Source: an uncultured Bacteroidales bacterium
GTDB taxonomy: Bacteria > Bacteroidota > Bacteroidia > Bacteroidales > F082
Assembly: GCA_900317155.1 (NCBI GenBank)
Contig: ONFO01000004.1
Location: 1-64,000 of the forward strand
Reading direction: 5' to 3'
Length of the DNA stretch: 64,000 nt
Positions 1 through 8,815 of this stretch are shown here, in pieces (within the stretch, counting starts at the first letter, position 1; each line of letters starts with the position of its first letter). Below the pieces are notes generated by a model. The model was not told the DNA's origin. It saw only the letters and a program-made list of their open reading frames with translations, and searched no databases. A program made the position numbers and the translations under genes.

Positions 1-79
1 AAGAACAGTCAACCAATATCAGTATTAATAACCAACAAGGTCAACTCCAACCAGCGATTAACGACATAAAACAGTCAAC
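1..79. repeat. window-edge sequence with a repeated ACAGTCAACC word
   Basis: Non-coding stretch downstream of the truncated hsdS. The word ACAGTCAACC occurs twice, about 65 bp apart (positions 5-14 and 71-80). It may be the edge of a recombination site or of a second hsdS fragment that lies outside the window; nothing else is recognisable. Confidence 0.3.
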
Positions 80-1072
80 CTAAATCAGGAAATGACATAC
101 ACTTCTGTATATCCCACAAAAAGCTCCTACCGTGGCAATCCCTGCATAAGCTCCATCAAAAATGGCTGTTTTTCCGACTAACTCACTACTTCCATTAGCT
201 AAACAAATTACAATATCATCCATTTGAAGAACTTGGTCAGCAGTTGGGGCTTTAGTTACAAATTGTAGTCCATTCCTGCAATCAACGAAACCATCCTGAA
301 TGATATTATTTGAACGAATAACCAACGTAAAAGTATGGTTATTAGTAACTTCCATTTTGTTATAAGATAATCCTCTGACAAAAGTTCCAATCTCTCCCAA
401 ACTTTTCTCCTGCCATTCCCCATCCTTCTCAAATTCCTTGAAACGCAGTTCGGGCAGTTTTTTACCTTTTGCGGGGAATAGTTTCTGCATTAGTCCTTTC
501 TTGTATGTTTTCAGTCGTTCGAGTTTTCCGTTGGTGGCAGAAAGCATTTCATCTAACGCAGACAGGCAGGCCGCTATGCGACGCTGCTCGGCGAGAGATG
601 GGATGCAAACAAGATAATCCATCATCATATTTTTATCTCCACGCGGCATTTTTACACCTTTTGCCCCTGCCATAGTGTGAGCAATAAAACTATCACTTTT
701 AATAATCTGCGACACAAAATGAAAATCAAAACCACTTAATGCTCGAAAAACAATCACATCGTTTGATGCCGCTCCATCAAATTCAGCCTGCCAAACTTTC
801 TTCAAATACGGTCTAATATTTGAGAACAAAATATCTCCTTTTTGAAAACGAGTAAAAGAACCTGTATCTGGCAATTTAGTTGCCTTTTTAACACCTTCAA
901 GGTTCTGCAACATATTTTCTGTGCTGATATATGTCTCTATATTTAACTTGCCAATATTGCATTTTTCATCAACGACTTTCGCAATCTCTCCCAAACGTTT
1001 CACTTCCCATTCCCCGTCATTGAGGAAGTCAGGGAATCGGAGTTGTGGAATATGTTTTTGTAGAATTTCCAT
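80..1072 (-). CDS. hsdS: type I restriction enzyme specificity subunit HsdS, C-terminally short
   Basis: Specificity (S) subunit that would select the DNA target for a type I restriction-modification complex. Residues ~1-165 form a first target-recognition domain, ~166-210 the conserved helical spacer (EQRRIAACLSALDEML, then YKKGLMQKLFP), and ~211-325 begin a second recognition domain. At about 330 residues it is shorter than the usual 400 or more: the second domain runs into SVCHFLI and stops where the closing helical segment should come. Start chosen at 1072, where ATG follows GGGAGG and lies 1 nt after the upstream stop; an in-frame ATG 27 nt earlier lies inside the upstream gene. Truncation or an invertible hsdS allele are both possible. 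Confidence 0.85.
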   Translation of the reverse strand: MEILQKHIPQLRFPDFLNDGEWEVKRLGEIAKVVDEKCNIGKLNIETYISTENMLQNLEGVKKATKLPDTGSFTRFQKGDILFSNIRPYLKKVWQAEFDGAASNDVIVFRALSGFDFHFVSQIIKSDSFIAHTMAGAKGVKMPRGDKNMMMDYLVCIPSLAEQRRIAACLSALDEMLSATNGKLERLKTYKKGLMQKLFPAKGKKLPELRFKEFEKDGEWQEKSLGEIGTFVRGLSYNKMEVTNNHTFTLVIRSNNIIQDGFVDCRNGLQFVTKAPTADQVLQMDDIVICLANGSSELVGKTAIFDGAYAGIATVGAFCGIYRSVCHFLI

Positions 1073-1073
1073 A

Positions 1074-2954
1074 TTACTTGCCCTCCCGATTAAATCCATC
1101 TTTGAGAATGTTTAAAAACACTTCGTTATTGGCTTTCGCGTCCTTAATAAATGCATCAATGGAAAGCACATACGTTCCGATTGGATATTTAGTCGGGTCA
1201 TCAAGAGATAGTTGAAGCTTATTCTCTTTATAGTACAGACTATCCTTGGAAAACAATGGCGTATATTCATCATTGATTAGCGACAACTTGAACTCATCAT
1301 TGAATTCAACGATGGCATAAAACCACATCCGTTGTATCTTGTTTGGATAATATTTTAACAGCTTAATAGCACGCTGCTTCAGTTGGCTGATGGCTTCTTC
1401 CGTTTTTGCAAGTTTAATTCCTCTTTTCTTAAGTTCAATAACAACAACATCAACCGACTTGTCTTGAGAGTTCTGAGGGTCATTTGAAAACATCACTACT
1501 ATATCGGGCCGGTCATTGTCGGTTTCCGCTGAAGTTTGCGTAATCTCTTCAACGACCTGCTTCATTGTCTTATCTGACATCGCAGTAGTGTATGTCATAT
1601 ACTTGTTATCAAGCAGCCAAAGATTATTGTTATAAATACAATCTAAATCACCTTCTTTGAACACATTCTTTTGTGGAAGAATAATGTTATGAATGTCTGC
1701 TTCGGGATTGTCTTTTGTTATAGCCTCAACTTTTTGGATTATCTTTTCCCTATATAAAATGTATTGGGCTAAAGTCCGTGAAGACACATCCAATGCCTTA
1801 TCATAACTATCGCCCTCCAATGATTGTGCTTCCAATATATCCTTCTGGTCTCGCATAAAGCGCTTTTGCGCTTCTTCGATAGATTTTGAACGTTCAATTA
1901 TTCCTACCTCATTTTTGTCGAAATAACCCAACAAATGGGGATATGTTTTATTCAAAGATTCTCTTGTTTTTTGGTTTTGCTCTTTTATGGTCGGTATTTC
2001 TTTTTCAATAATCTCAGCAACTTTTTCTCTAAACAAGCCCTTGATAGTTTTTAAATCCGCCTCTTTTATCGTAAGGGTTTGCCTTGCCGCATCAACTTTG
2101 CCATTAAAGAAGGTCGAACGCAAAATAAAAACAATCGTATAACCAGTTTTTGGCAGATTTTCCAGTGAGATTATATCATCCAAAACCTGCGTCCTGTTAT
2201 CCACGCATAATGCAGTCATCAAGAATGTTTCAGATGGCACATCATTTTTACGAACAGCATAATCAAGGTTCGTTTTTTCAAACATTTCGACAACATCAGT
2301 GTTGAGTTCTGTTGTCGTCATATCAGGAATATCTGTTTTTGAGATTTCTCGTTCATAGGCTCCAACAAAGTGTTTTTTATTCTTATGAGGAATCTCTATC
2401 TTGAATGATATTTTGAAGTCTTTTCCTTCTTTTTTAAGCAAATAAAGCCTTGGATAAAACTCTAACAATATTTGTCGATGCAAATAATCAGGAGTAATAA
2501 CTGAATTGCTACTTAATCTTTGTAGTGAGCAATCCTTGAAAGTCAGTTTGGTCTCTTGCTTACCTTCAACATCTTCCGACAACTGCATATCGGTTTTTTC
2601 CTTGTCAAATTCATCGTTAAAAGTAAAAGTACGATGCTTCCCTTCAAAATAGCTAGAGACTTCGATTTTGTCGAAATAACTTAGATAAACCAATCGGCCA
2701 ACACCTTTGTGAGTATCTTCTTCAACCTTCAACAACTCACAAAACTTATCGTAACGCGTATCCGTAAAACCTTCTCCATTGTCAACAATTTCAATCTGCA
2801 AGGTTTCTTGTTTCTCAAATGAATCAATGTAAACCTTAACTTTGATTTCAGTGGCATTTGCGTCCAAAGAATTGGCAATAGCCTCCTTAAACACCTGTTC
2901 TAAAGAAGGATTTTGGAAGAACAATTTAACCGCTTGTTTTGTGTTTACTCTCAT
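1074..2954 (-). CDS. GHKL (Hsp90/MORC-like) ATPase with PD-(D/E)XK-like C-terminal domain
   Basis: A 626-residue protein. The N-terminus carries the GHKL ATP-binding motifs: EAIANSLDANA (N box, ~residue 26), DNGEGF (G1) and HKGVGRLVYLSYF (G2). Near residue 500-540, RPDIVVMF followed by DVVVIELKKR has the spacing of a PD-(D/E)XK nuclease core. It lies 22 nt after hsdR and 1 nt before hsdS, so it is almost certainly cotranscribed with the restriction genes. Known: GHKL/MORC-type ATPases occur inside restriction and other DNA-conflict loci. Inferred: an ATP-gated DNA effector or loader acting with, or hitch-hiking in, the type I system. The family assignment of the nuclease half is tentative. 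Confidence 0.7.
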   Translation of the reverse strand: MRVNTKQAVKLFFQNPSLEQVFKEAIANSLDANATEIKVKVYIDSFEKQETLQIEIVDNGEGFTDTRYDKFCELLKVEEDTHKGVGRLVYLSYFDKIEVSSYFEGKHRTFTFNDEFDKEKTDMQLSEDVEGKQETKLTFKDCSLQRLSSNSVITPDYLHRQILLEFYPRLYLLKKEGKDFKISFKIEIPHKNKKHFVGAYEREISKTDIPDMTTTELNTDVVEMFEKTNLDYAVRKNDVPSETFLMTALCVDNRTQVLDDIISLENLPKTGYTIVFILRSTFFNGKVDAARQTLTIKEADLKTIKGLFREKVAEIIEKEIPTIKEQNQKTRESLNKTYPHLLGYFDKNEVGIIERSKSIEEAQKRFMRDQKDILEAQSLEGDSYDKALDVSSRTLAQYILYREKIIQKVEAITKDNPEADIHNIILPQKNVFKEGDLDCIYNNNLWLLDNKYMTYTTAMSDKTMKQVVEEITQTSAETDNDRPDIVVMFSNDPQNSQDKSVDVVVIELKKRGIKLAKTEEAISQLKQRAIKLLKYYPNKIQRMWFYAIVEFNDEFKLSLINDEYTPLFSKDSLYYKENKLQLSLDDPTKYPIGTYVLSIDAFIKDAKANNEVFLNILKDGFNREGK

Positions 2955-2976
2955 TCTATTATGTTTTTATCTTTTT

Positions 2977-5967
2977 CTATTCCTCATACGCCTTCAATCC
3001 CGAAATCTCTTGTCCTGGCACAAGGCGTTTCAGCAACGGGACGAGGTCGTTCATCAATTCGGTTTCCTTGCGGGTGCGGTCACGCCAGCCCAATTCCAAA
3101 GGCTCAAGCAAGTCGTTCAATTTCTCGCCATTGAAAATCTTGCGATCTACAATGTCGTTCACGAAAGTCTGCAACGAGGCTACACTCAAACCATGCTTTT
3201 CGGCAATGGCTTTCAGTTCCTTGGCGTATTTCTCCGTTTTGAAATCCTCGTAGCCGTTCCTGATTTCATCTTCAGTTTTACCATTCACACCATCGAGGCT
3301 GTCAATATAGGCAATAATGTCCTCACGGTCGTCAAGCAAGTTGGCACTCGATCGAATCAAGTTGACCAACTCCTCTTTGGTCATTTTCCACTTGGCAGGC
3401 TGTCCCATATACCGCGAAATCAACTCCATGATATAATCGTAGTCAATCAAGGCGGAAGCAAACAAGACAAACTCAAAATCAAGGTCTTCCACTTCATCCG
3501 GGACCATTGCGGAAGTCTTCTCGCGTCGGGTCTTCAATTCACGGGCGAGGTCGAGATAGGCACCACGGAAAGCACGTAAATCGTCTTCCGTGAAACCATA
3601 TTGAGGTTGTTGCTCTGCTGCACAAGTTGGGTCGTTTTCATCTTCAACTTCCACAAGGTCGGTATATTGGTCGAGTTGGGTCTTAAGCCGCTGCACCTCC
3701 TTAAAGCGGTTGATGAAATCGGCCTTGGCTGCATCGCCTTTCAGGTTGGGAACTTCCTCTGCCTTGAAGTCCAAATCGTGAAGCGTCATAAAGTCGCGCA
3801 AACTGTTCACCGCCTCGTAATACTTCTTCTTGATGGCCGATGCAGGTTCAACCAGCCAAATCTGGCGTGCTTCCTCCTTCTTCTCGCCCGAGAACAGAGC
3901 AATAGCAGCATCCACGGCTTCCTGCTGGCTGCGGAAATCAAGAATGTTACCGTAGGGCTTGCTGTCGTTCAAGATACGGTTAGTGCGCGAAAATGCTTGT
4001 ACCAAGCCATGGTATTTCAGATTCTTATCGACATACAACGTGTTCAGATATTTGGAATCAAAGCCTGTCAGCAGCATATCCACCACAATCGTGATGTCTA
4101 TCTTGTTCTCGTGAGCGAAATCCTTGTTGCTATATTGCTGGTTCTTGATGCGTTGCTGCACATCCTGATAATAGGCATCAAACTCATTCACAGAATGGTT
4201 AGTGCCGAATTGCTTGTTGTAATCGGCAATGATGGTCATCAACGCGGCCTTTTTCTGGTCGGGTTCCTGCTCGTTGTCTTTCTGCTCCTGTGGCAAGTCC
4301 TCTTGAATCTGCTGGATGTCGCGGTTGCCTTCTGCGGGCGGCGAAAACACGCAAGCAATGTTCAGCGGCTCGTACTCGCTGTCCAATTCCATCTTTTGGG
4401 CTTGCATCTCCTTGAACAAATGGTAATATTCAATGGCCTCGTTGATGGAGCCTGTGGCAAACAAAGCGTTGAAGCGTCCTTCGTTGGTGGCGGCGCGGTG
4501 TTTCGCCAAAATCGCCTTCACGATGGCGGATTTCTTCACCGTATCGCCCACCATGTCCGCTTTATCAGGCTTGAAATAATCCACGTGGAAACGCAGCACA
4601 TTGCGATCGTCAATGGCATTGGTAATTGTGTAGGCGTGAAGTTCTTTCTCAAACACATCCTTGGTTGTCATATATTGCGCTTCCTCGCCAGTGATTTGGG
4701 TGTAGGTGGCATTCGCTTCAAAAATAGGCGTCCCCGTAAAACCAAACAATTGTGCATTTGGGAAGAACTCCTCGATGGCCTTGTGGTTGTCGCCAAATTG
4801 CGAGCGGTGACATTCGTCAAAAATAAAGACGATGCGTTTATCTCTCAACGGCATCAAACGCTCTTGATAATTGCGACGGTTTTTCGGGTCGAGGGCGATA
4901 CCCAATTTTTGAATGGTGGTGACAATGATTTTGTCGGCATAATCCTCGGAAAGCATTCGGCGTACAAGTGCATCCGTGTTGGTGTTTTCCTCCACACAAC
5001 CATCTTGGAATTTGTTGAATTCCTCGCGGGTTTGCTTGTCGAGGTCCTTGCGGTCCACCACAAACAGGCATTTCTCCACATCAGGATTGTCTTTCAAAAG
5101 CGTTGAAGCCTTAAATGAAGTCAGCGTCTTGCCGCTACCCGTGGTGTGCCAGATATAGCCATTACCTCGGTTCTCATTGATGCAACTGACAATCGCTTTC
5201 ACCGCATAAATCTGATAAGGGCGCATCATCAGCATCTTCCTTTCGCAGGCTACCAAGACCATATAGCGGCTGATCATCTCACCCAAACGACACTTTTGCA
5301 GGAAAACATCCGAGAAGGCCTCCAACCCCGTTATCTTATTGTTTTTCTCATCAGCCCACTGATAAACAGGCAAATATTTCTCTTCCGCATTGAAGTTGAA
5401 ATGCTCCTTGTTGTTATTGGCAAAATAATAGGTATTGTGCTGATTGCTGACAATGAACATCTGCATGAAGCACAGCAACGAATTAGTATAGCCATTGCCG
5501 ACATCGTTCTTGTAATCGACAATCTGCTGCATGGCTCGTCGAGGACTGACATCCAAGGTCTTCAATTCAATCTGCACGACAGGTAAGCCATTGATGAGCA
5601 GAATAACATCATAACGCTGGAAGCTGTTCCGCGTATTGATGCGAAACTGATTGATAACTTCGTAATCGTTTTTGCACCAGTCTTTTATGTTCACCAATGA
5701 ATACTGAAGCGGCGTGCCGTCCTCGCGCATAAAAGTATTGCGTTCGCGCAACCGCTTCGATGCGTTGAACACATCCGAATCAGTGATTTCCTCCAACAGA
5801 CGTGCAAACTCGTTGTCAGTCAAATGGCAACGATTCAAAGTTTGAAACTTTTCCCTGAAATTCTGCTCTAACGAATCGCGATTTTTAATGTCTGGGCGAT
5901 AAACATATTTCAGATTCTCGCTCAAATATCGGATAAACTGGTCTTCTATTTGTTTTTCCAACGCCAT
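2977..5967 (-). CDS. hsdR: type I restriction enzyme R subunit HsdR
   Basis: Motor and nuclease subunit of a type I restriction enzyme (996 residues, normal length). An N-terminal PD-(D/E)XK-type nuclease is seen around residues 119-137 (YDVILLINGLPVVQIELKT, with D and ExK). The superfamily 2 helicase core has Walker A TTGSGKT near residue 280 and the DECH box IFDECHRSQFG; the TGTPIF motif follows. It would translocate and cut DNA lacking the cognate methylation. It is first in a minus-strand operon with the GHKL ATPase and hsdS. No hsdM is present in the window; it should lie beyond the left edge if the system is functional. Confidence 0.93.
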   Translation of the reverse strand: MALEKQIEDQFIRYLSENLKYVYRPDIKNRDSLEQNFREKFQTLNRCHLTDNEFARLLEEITDSDVFNASKRLRERNTFMREDGTPLQYSLVNIKDWCKNDYEVINQFRINTRNSFQRYDVILLINGLPVVQIELKTLDVSPRRAMQQIVDYKNDVGNGYTNSLLCFMQMFIVSNQHNTYYFANNNKEHFNFNAEEKYLPVYQWADEKNNKITGLEAFSDVFLQKCRLGEMISRYMVLVACERKMLMMRPYQIYAVKAIVSCINENRGNGYIWHTTGSGKTLTSFKASTLLKDNPDVEKCLFVVDRKDLDKQTREEFNKFQDGCVEENTNTDALVRRMLSEDYADKIIVTTIQKLGIALDPKNRRNYQERLMPLRDKRIVFIFDECHRSQFGDNHKAIEEFFPNAQLFGFTGTPIFEANATYTQITGEEAQYMTTKDVFEKELHAYTITNAIDDRNVLRFHVDYFKPDKADMVGDTVKKSAIVKAILAKHRAATNEGRFNALFATGSINEAIEYYHLFKEMQAQKMELDSEYEPLNIACVFSPPAEGNRDIQQIQEDLPQEQKDNEQEPDQKKAALMTIIADYNKQFGTNHSVNEFDAYYQDVQQRIKNQQYSNKDFAHENKIDITIVVDMLLTGFDSKYLNTLYVDKNLKYHGLVQAFSRTNRILNDSKPYGNILDFRSQQEAVDAAIALFSGEKKEEARQIWLVEPASAIKKKYYEAVNSLRDFMTLHDLDFKAEEVPNLKGDAAKADFINRFKEVQRLKTQLDQYTDLVEVEDENDPTCAAEQQPQYGFTEDDLRAFRGAYLDLARELKTRREKTSAMVPDEVEDLDFEFVLFASALIDYDYIMELISRYMGQPAKWKMTKEELVNLIRSSANLLDDREDIIAYIDSLDGVNGKTEDEIRNGYEDFKTEKYAKELKAIAEKHGLSVASLQTFVNDIVDRKIFNGEKLNDLLEPLELGWRDRTRKETELMNDLVPLLKRLVPGQEISGLKAYEE

Positions 5968-5994
5968 AACTACCTATTTTGCATAAATAATCTA

Positions 5995-6002
5995 CAAAAG
6001 TA
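5995..6002 (-). promoter_or_regulatory. -7 promoter element of the hsdR operon
   Basis: TACTTTTG on the minus strand matches the Bacteroidetes TAnnTTTG -7 consensus, 28 nt before the hsdR start codon. A TTTTCGG stretch about 20 nt upstream may serve as -33. Confidence 0.5.
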
Positions 6003-6054
6003 CAAACTTTTTCCGATTTTCACCGAAAACTAATACTGTCGCAATAAAAAAATT

Positions 6055-6086
6055 CCTCCCCACAAGCCCTAAAGCTCATGGGGAGG
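6055..6086 (-). terminator. rho-independent terminator after the AAA ATPase gene
   Basis: Stem CCTCCCCA / TGGGGAGG (6055-6062 and 6079-6086). Read on the minus strand it is followed by AATTTTTTTATT. An almost identical hairpin lies at 7462-7493. Confidence 0.8.
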
Positions 6087-6140
6087 CATTTGATTAATCA
6101 CTATTTCTGTATCTGGACAGTCCATCCTCTCTCCATCGCC

Positions 6141-7361
6141 TCAATCAATATAAGGAACACCATCAAACCGCCCCTGCATGTAGGCTTTCTCCAAGTCCAT
6201 GTTCTCGCGGAAGTCCTTGAAATCGAACAAGGAATAGAGTTCGGATGAGCCATCCTGTCGCTTGTTCACAAAATAGACCTGGTCCTTGCGCAACTTGTCG
6301 GTGTCAAGCAAATAGGTGTTGTGGGTCGTGTAGATCAGCTGCGCCGAATCGCTCTGATGGAACAGCCTGATGATATACTCCACCAACTTGTTGTGCAGGC
6401 TGGTGTCAATCTCGTCAATCAAAAGCACCTTGTTCTCCTTGATGATGTTCATGATGGTCAGCATCATGTAAAACAAGGCCTGCGTTCCCTGTGATTCTTC
6501 CGTCGCAAAGTCAAACGGAATCTCTGGATTGTTTTTATGGAACGTGGTGATTTTCAACTGCATTTTCTGAACCTCGTCACGCGAAACAATCTGGTTGTTC
6601 TGCAAATCGTAGGTGGCCATGGTCAAGGGCTTCAGCTCGCGCTGCGACTGGATATCAATGATGTCGCTATCGGCAACATTCAGCACTTTCAACAAAGAAT
6701 CCTTGTTTTGGTGAAGCAAAGTATCTATGGAATACGAATTGTAGCCGAAATAATTCAAAATGAAACGCTCCATAAAATACTGGAACACTTCTTTCGCGAT
6801 TTTCCTGTCCATCTGGCTGGCACGAGAGACAAACAGCGTTTTCTTGGAAGTGTTGGTGGCCACATCCATCGGCCTTGAGATGGCTGAACGGAATTCGTAG
6901 ATGTCTTTCTTTTCGGGTCCTTTCCTTTCATCACGGGCAAACACCAACGAGCGACGACCATGCGGATAGTAATACAGCTCCTCAGTGATGATTTCCAGTT
7001 TCGTCATCGAAAACGAATACTCATATTCGATGCCGTCCAACAGGAAGCGGATAAGGAAACGGCTAGGCTTTCCAACCCCTCCAAACTTAAAAGGCATAAA
7101 GCCAAAAACCGTGTTCTCGTTGTAGTTGTGCGACTCGAAAATCATCTGCACACAGGCACGAATGGCCTTGATGACATTGCTTTTCCCAGAGGCGTTGGCT
7201 CCATAGATGGCAACGGTTTTCAGCAGGCGTTCACCATTGCAGACGAAGGTGTTGCCCTCCAAATCCTTGGCCTTCTTCGACTGGATATTCGCAGCTCGCA
7301 TATCCAACACCACCTCTTCATCAATCGAAAAAAAGTTCTCTAAACGAATCTCAAGTATCAT
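6141..7361 (-). CDS. AAA family ATP-binding protein (AAA_15/AAA_21 type)
   Basis: A 406-residue ATPase of the SMC/RecF-like group seen in abortive-infection and Rlo-type loci. Walker A is YGANASGKSN (~residues 53-62). Near the C-terminus ESQGTQALF resembles the ABC signature, then VLLIDEIDTSLHN is Walker B, followed by a conserved TTHNTYLL. Relatives are often paired with a TOPRIM or RloB-like partner gene, but none is adjacent here: downstream is only a terminator and then hsdR with its own promoter. It stands as a monocistronic gene beside a restriction system, so a role in phage defence is plausible but not shown. Confidence 0.8.
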   Translation of the reverse strand: MILEIRLENFFSIDEEVVLDMRAANIQSKKAKDLEGNTFVCNGERLLKTVAIYGANASGKSNVIKAIRACVQMIFESHNYNENTVFGFMPFKFGGVGKPSRFLIRFLLDGIEYEYSFSMTKLEIITEELYYYPHGRRSLVFARDERKGPEKKDIYEFRSAISRPMDVATNTSKKTLFVSRASQMDRKIAKEVFQYFMERFILNYFGYNSYSIDTLLHQNKDSLLKVLNVADSDIIDIQSQRELKPLTMATYDLQNNQIVSRDEVQKMQLKITTFHKNNPEIPFDFATEESQGTQALFYMMLTIMNIIKENKVLLIDEIDTSLHNKLVEYIIRLFHQSDSAQLIYTTHNTYLLDTDKLRKDQVYFVNKRQDGSSELYSLFDFKDFRENMDLEKAYMQGRFDGVPYID

Positions 7362-7389
7362 TTTAATAGCTATATTTGTAATTTTCCTG

Positions 7390-7397
7390 CAAAAATA
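7390..7397 (-). promoter_or_regulatory. -7 promoter element of the AAA ATPase gene
   Basis: TATTTTTG on the minus strand, 28 nt before the start codon at 7361. Confidence 0.5.
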
Positions 7398-7461
7398 GAT
7401 ATTAAATTTGAATTAATCTCATTTTACTGCTACTTTTTTCATTTCATTTATAAAAAAAATT

Positions 7462-7493
7462 CCTCCCCACAAGCACTAAAGCTCATGGGGAGG
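7462..7493 (-). terminator. terminator hairpin, twin of the one at 6055
   Basis: Stem CCTCCCCA / TGGGGAGG with a loop that differs from the 6055 copy at one position, followed on the minus strand by AATTTTTTTTATAAATG. It lies 60 nt after the DUF6261 gene. Confidence 0.8.
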
Positions 7494-7552
7494 TAGCAGC
7501 AAGGCAACGCTTACCTTACTGCACGATAATCACCTTACTGCCGGTCAACGCT

Positions 7553-8275
7553 TCATGCGGTTGCAGGCATGGCTGGCGTTTCGGCGGGCTTGGCCGTCTT
7601 TCTTCGATTCGAGCTTTTGAGGTCCGAGATGACCTTCGACACAAAGACGAAATGCTCACCGTAAACCGCAGGTTCCTTCTCAGCCATCACCTCAAGATAC
7701 GACAACAGCCGGCTCAATTGGGCCACCGCCTCACGCTTCAAGGGAAGCAGAAGCTGGGCATTCTGGGCTGCACTGTTGGCTTCGTCCACCTCAAGCTTCT
7801 TGGCCGAGAGGATATCAAACGCCTTGCGGATGCCATTGATGCGCTCGTCCAGGCCTGGCAACCGGTCCACATGGGCCTTCAGCTCAGGTTTGCTCAAGTC
7901 GCGAAGCATGGCTCCCACCGCCGTGATGCGAGTAAGCAATCGCATCTGAACCAATGGCTTGCCATAGCTCCCAAACTGTCGCTTGAGCGCCTTCGAGCTG
8001 GCCTTCACCTCCTCGTCGGCATCGTGGCGGAACGAGTCGATGTAACTCTGAGCCGCCGCAATGTGCTCGTTGAGCCGTCGGGCTTCCTGTTGGACACAAC
8101 GCTTTGCCGAGTTGACGTATAGCACCTCGAAAAGCGCTTGGTTGGCCTTTTCCACTCCCTGCACCAACATATCCAGATAGTCGTCGGCGCGTTTGCCTTG
8201 GAAGTGGTTGCAAATCTCCTTGAGAATTGCTTGCATGTTTTCGGAACTAACTCCGATGTTTAAAAATACCTTCAT
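7553..8275 (-). CDS. DUF6261-like protein
   Basis: About 240 residues, helical, rich in Ala, Leu and Lys, with no signal peptide. The start MKVFLNIGVSSENMQ resembles Bacteroidetes DUF6261 proteins, whose function is unknown. I chose 8275 because the protein-like sequence begins there; the open frame extends upstream into low-complexity repeat sequence. The tail (SSNRRKTAKPAETPAMPATA) is basic and disordered. It has a long hairpin-repeat tract on its 5' side and a terminator on its 3' side, and looks like a stand-alone gene. Confidence 0.6.
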   Translation of the reverse strand: MKVFLNIGVSSENMQAILKEICNHFQGKRADDYLDMLVQGVEKANQALFEVLYVNSAKRCVQQEARRLNEHIAAAQSYIDSFRHDADEEVKASSKALKRQFGSYGKPLVQMRLLTRITAVGAMLRDLSKPELKAHVDRLPGLDERINGIRKAFDILSAKKLEVDEANSAAQNAQLLLPLKREAVAQLSRLLSYLEVMAEKEPAVYGEHFVFVSKVISDLKSSNRRKTAKPAETPAMPATA

Positions 8276-8394
8276 TGTAAAATCTAATTTTTCAAAAATG
8301 AAACAATAATAATGTACAATACCCTTGACCGAAGTCTTGGTTGTTTTCGCATGGCACGAACCCTGCCAGCGAAGGGACGCATCATCTTGTCTCC

Positions 8395-8815
8395 CCGACA
8401 AGAAACACTTCAAAGCAATGGGACAAAAATCGTTTGCAATGACACCCGACCCCTCGGCGAGTACCCAAAAAAACGTTCACTACCTTTTCCAACCCCTCGA
8501 CGAGTACTCAGAAATCCTTCGCAACGACCTTTCACCCATCAGCGAGGGGGTAAAAATCATCGCGCATGACTTTTTGTCCGATTTTCAGCGCTTTTTTTTG
8601 TCTCACTTCTAACCCCGACCCCTCAGCGAGTGGTGAAAAACGATGAAACATGACAAATTGTCCACTTTTTGGACTTTTAAAATGGTTCACTACCTTTTTC
8701 GACCCCTCAGCGAGTACTCGGAAATCATTCGTTATCATTTCCGACCCCTCAGCGAGGGGTAAAGGTGATAGCGAACAATATATAATGCGCTGATTTGCTT
8801 TGAAATGCTTCCCGT
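8395..8815. repeat. hairpin-repeat tract 5' of the DUF6261 gene
   Basis: The 539-bp space 8276-8814 holds no convincing gene. It is a tract of at least six degenerate units built on CCCCTCAGCGAG; some are perfect hairpins (CCCCTCAGCGAGGGG at 8744-8758). A ~90-bp direct repeat (8475-8555 and 8685-8770) begins GTTCACTACCTTTT and carries GAGTACTC plus a hairpin. The outer ends (AAACACTTCAAAGCAA near 8404, and AAGCATTTCAAAGCAA on the minus strand near 8800) are inverted, so the whole tract can fold back. Open frames across it simply translate the repeat. Confidence 0.75.

Noticed and set aside
3601-5106. Long open frame (about 500 codons) antisense to hsdR
   Set aside because: It mirrors the hsdR codons, has no family motifs or start signals, and hsdR is certain.
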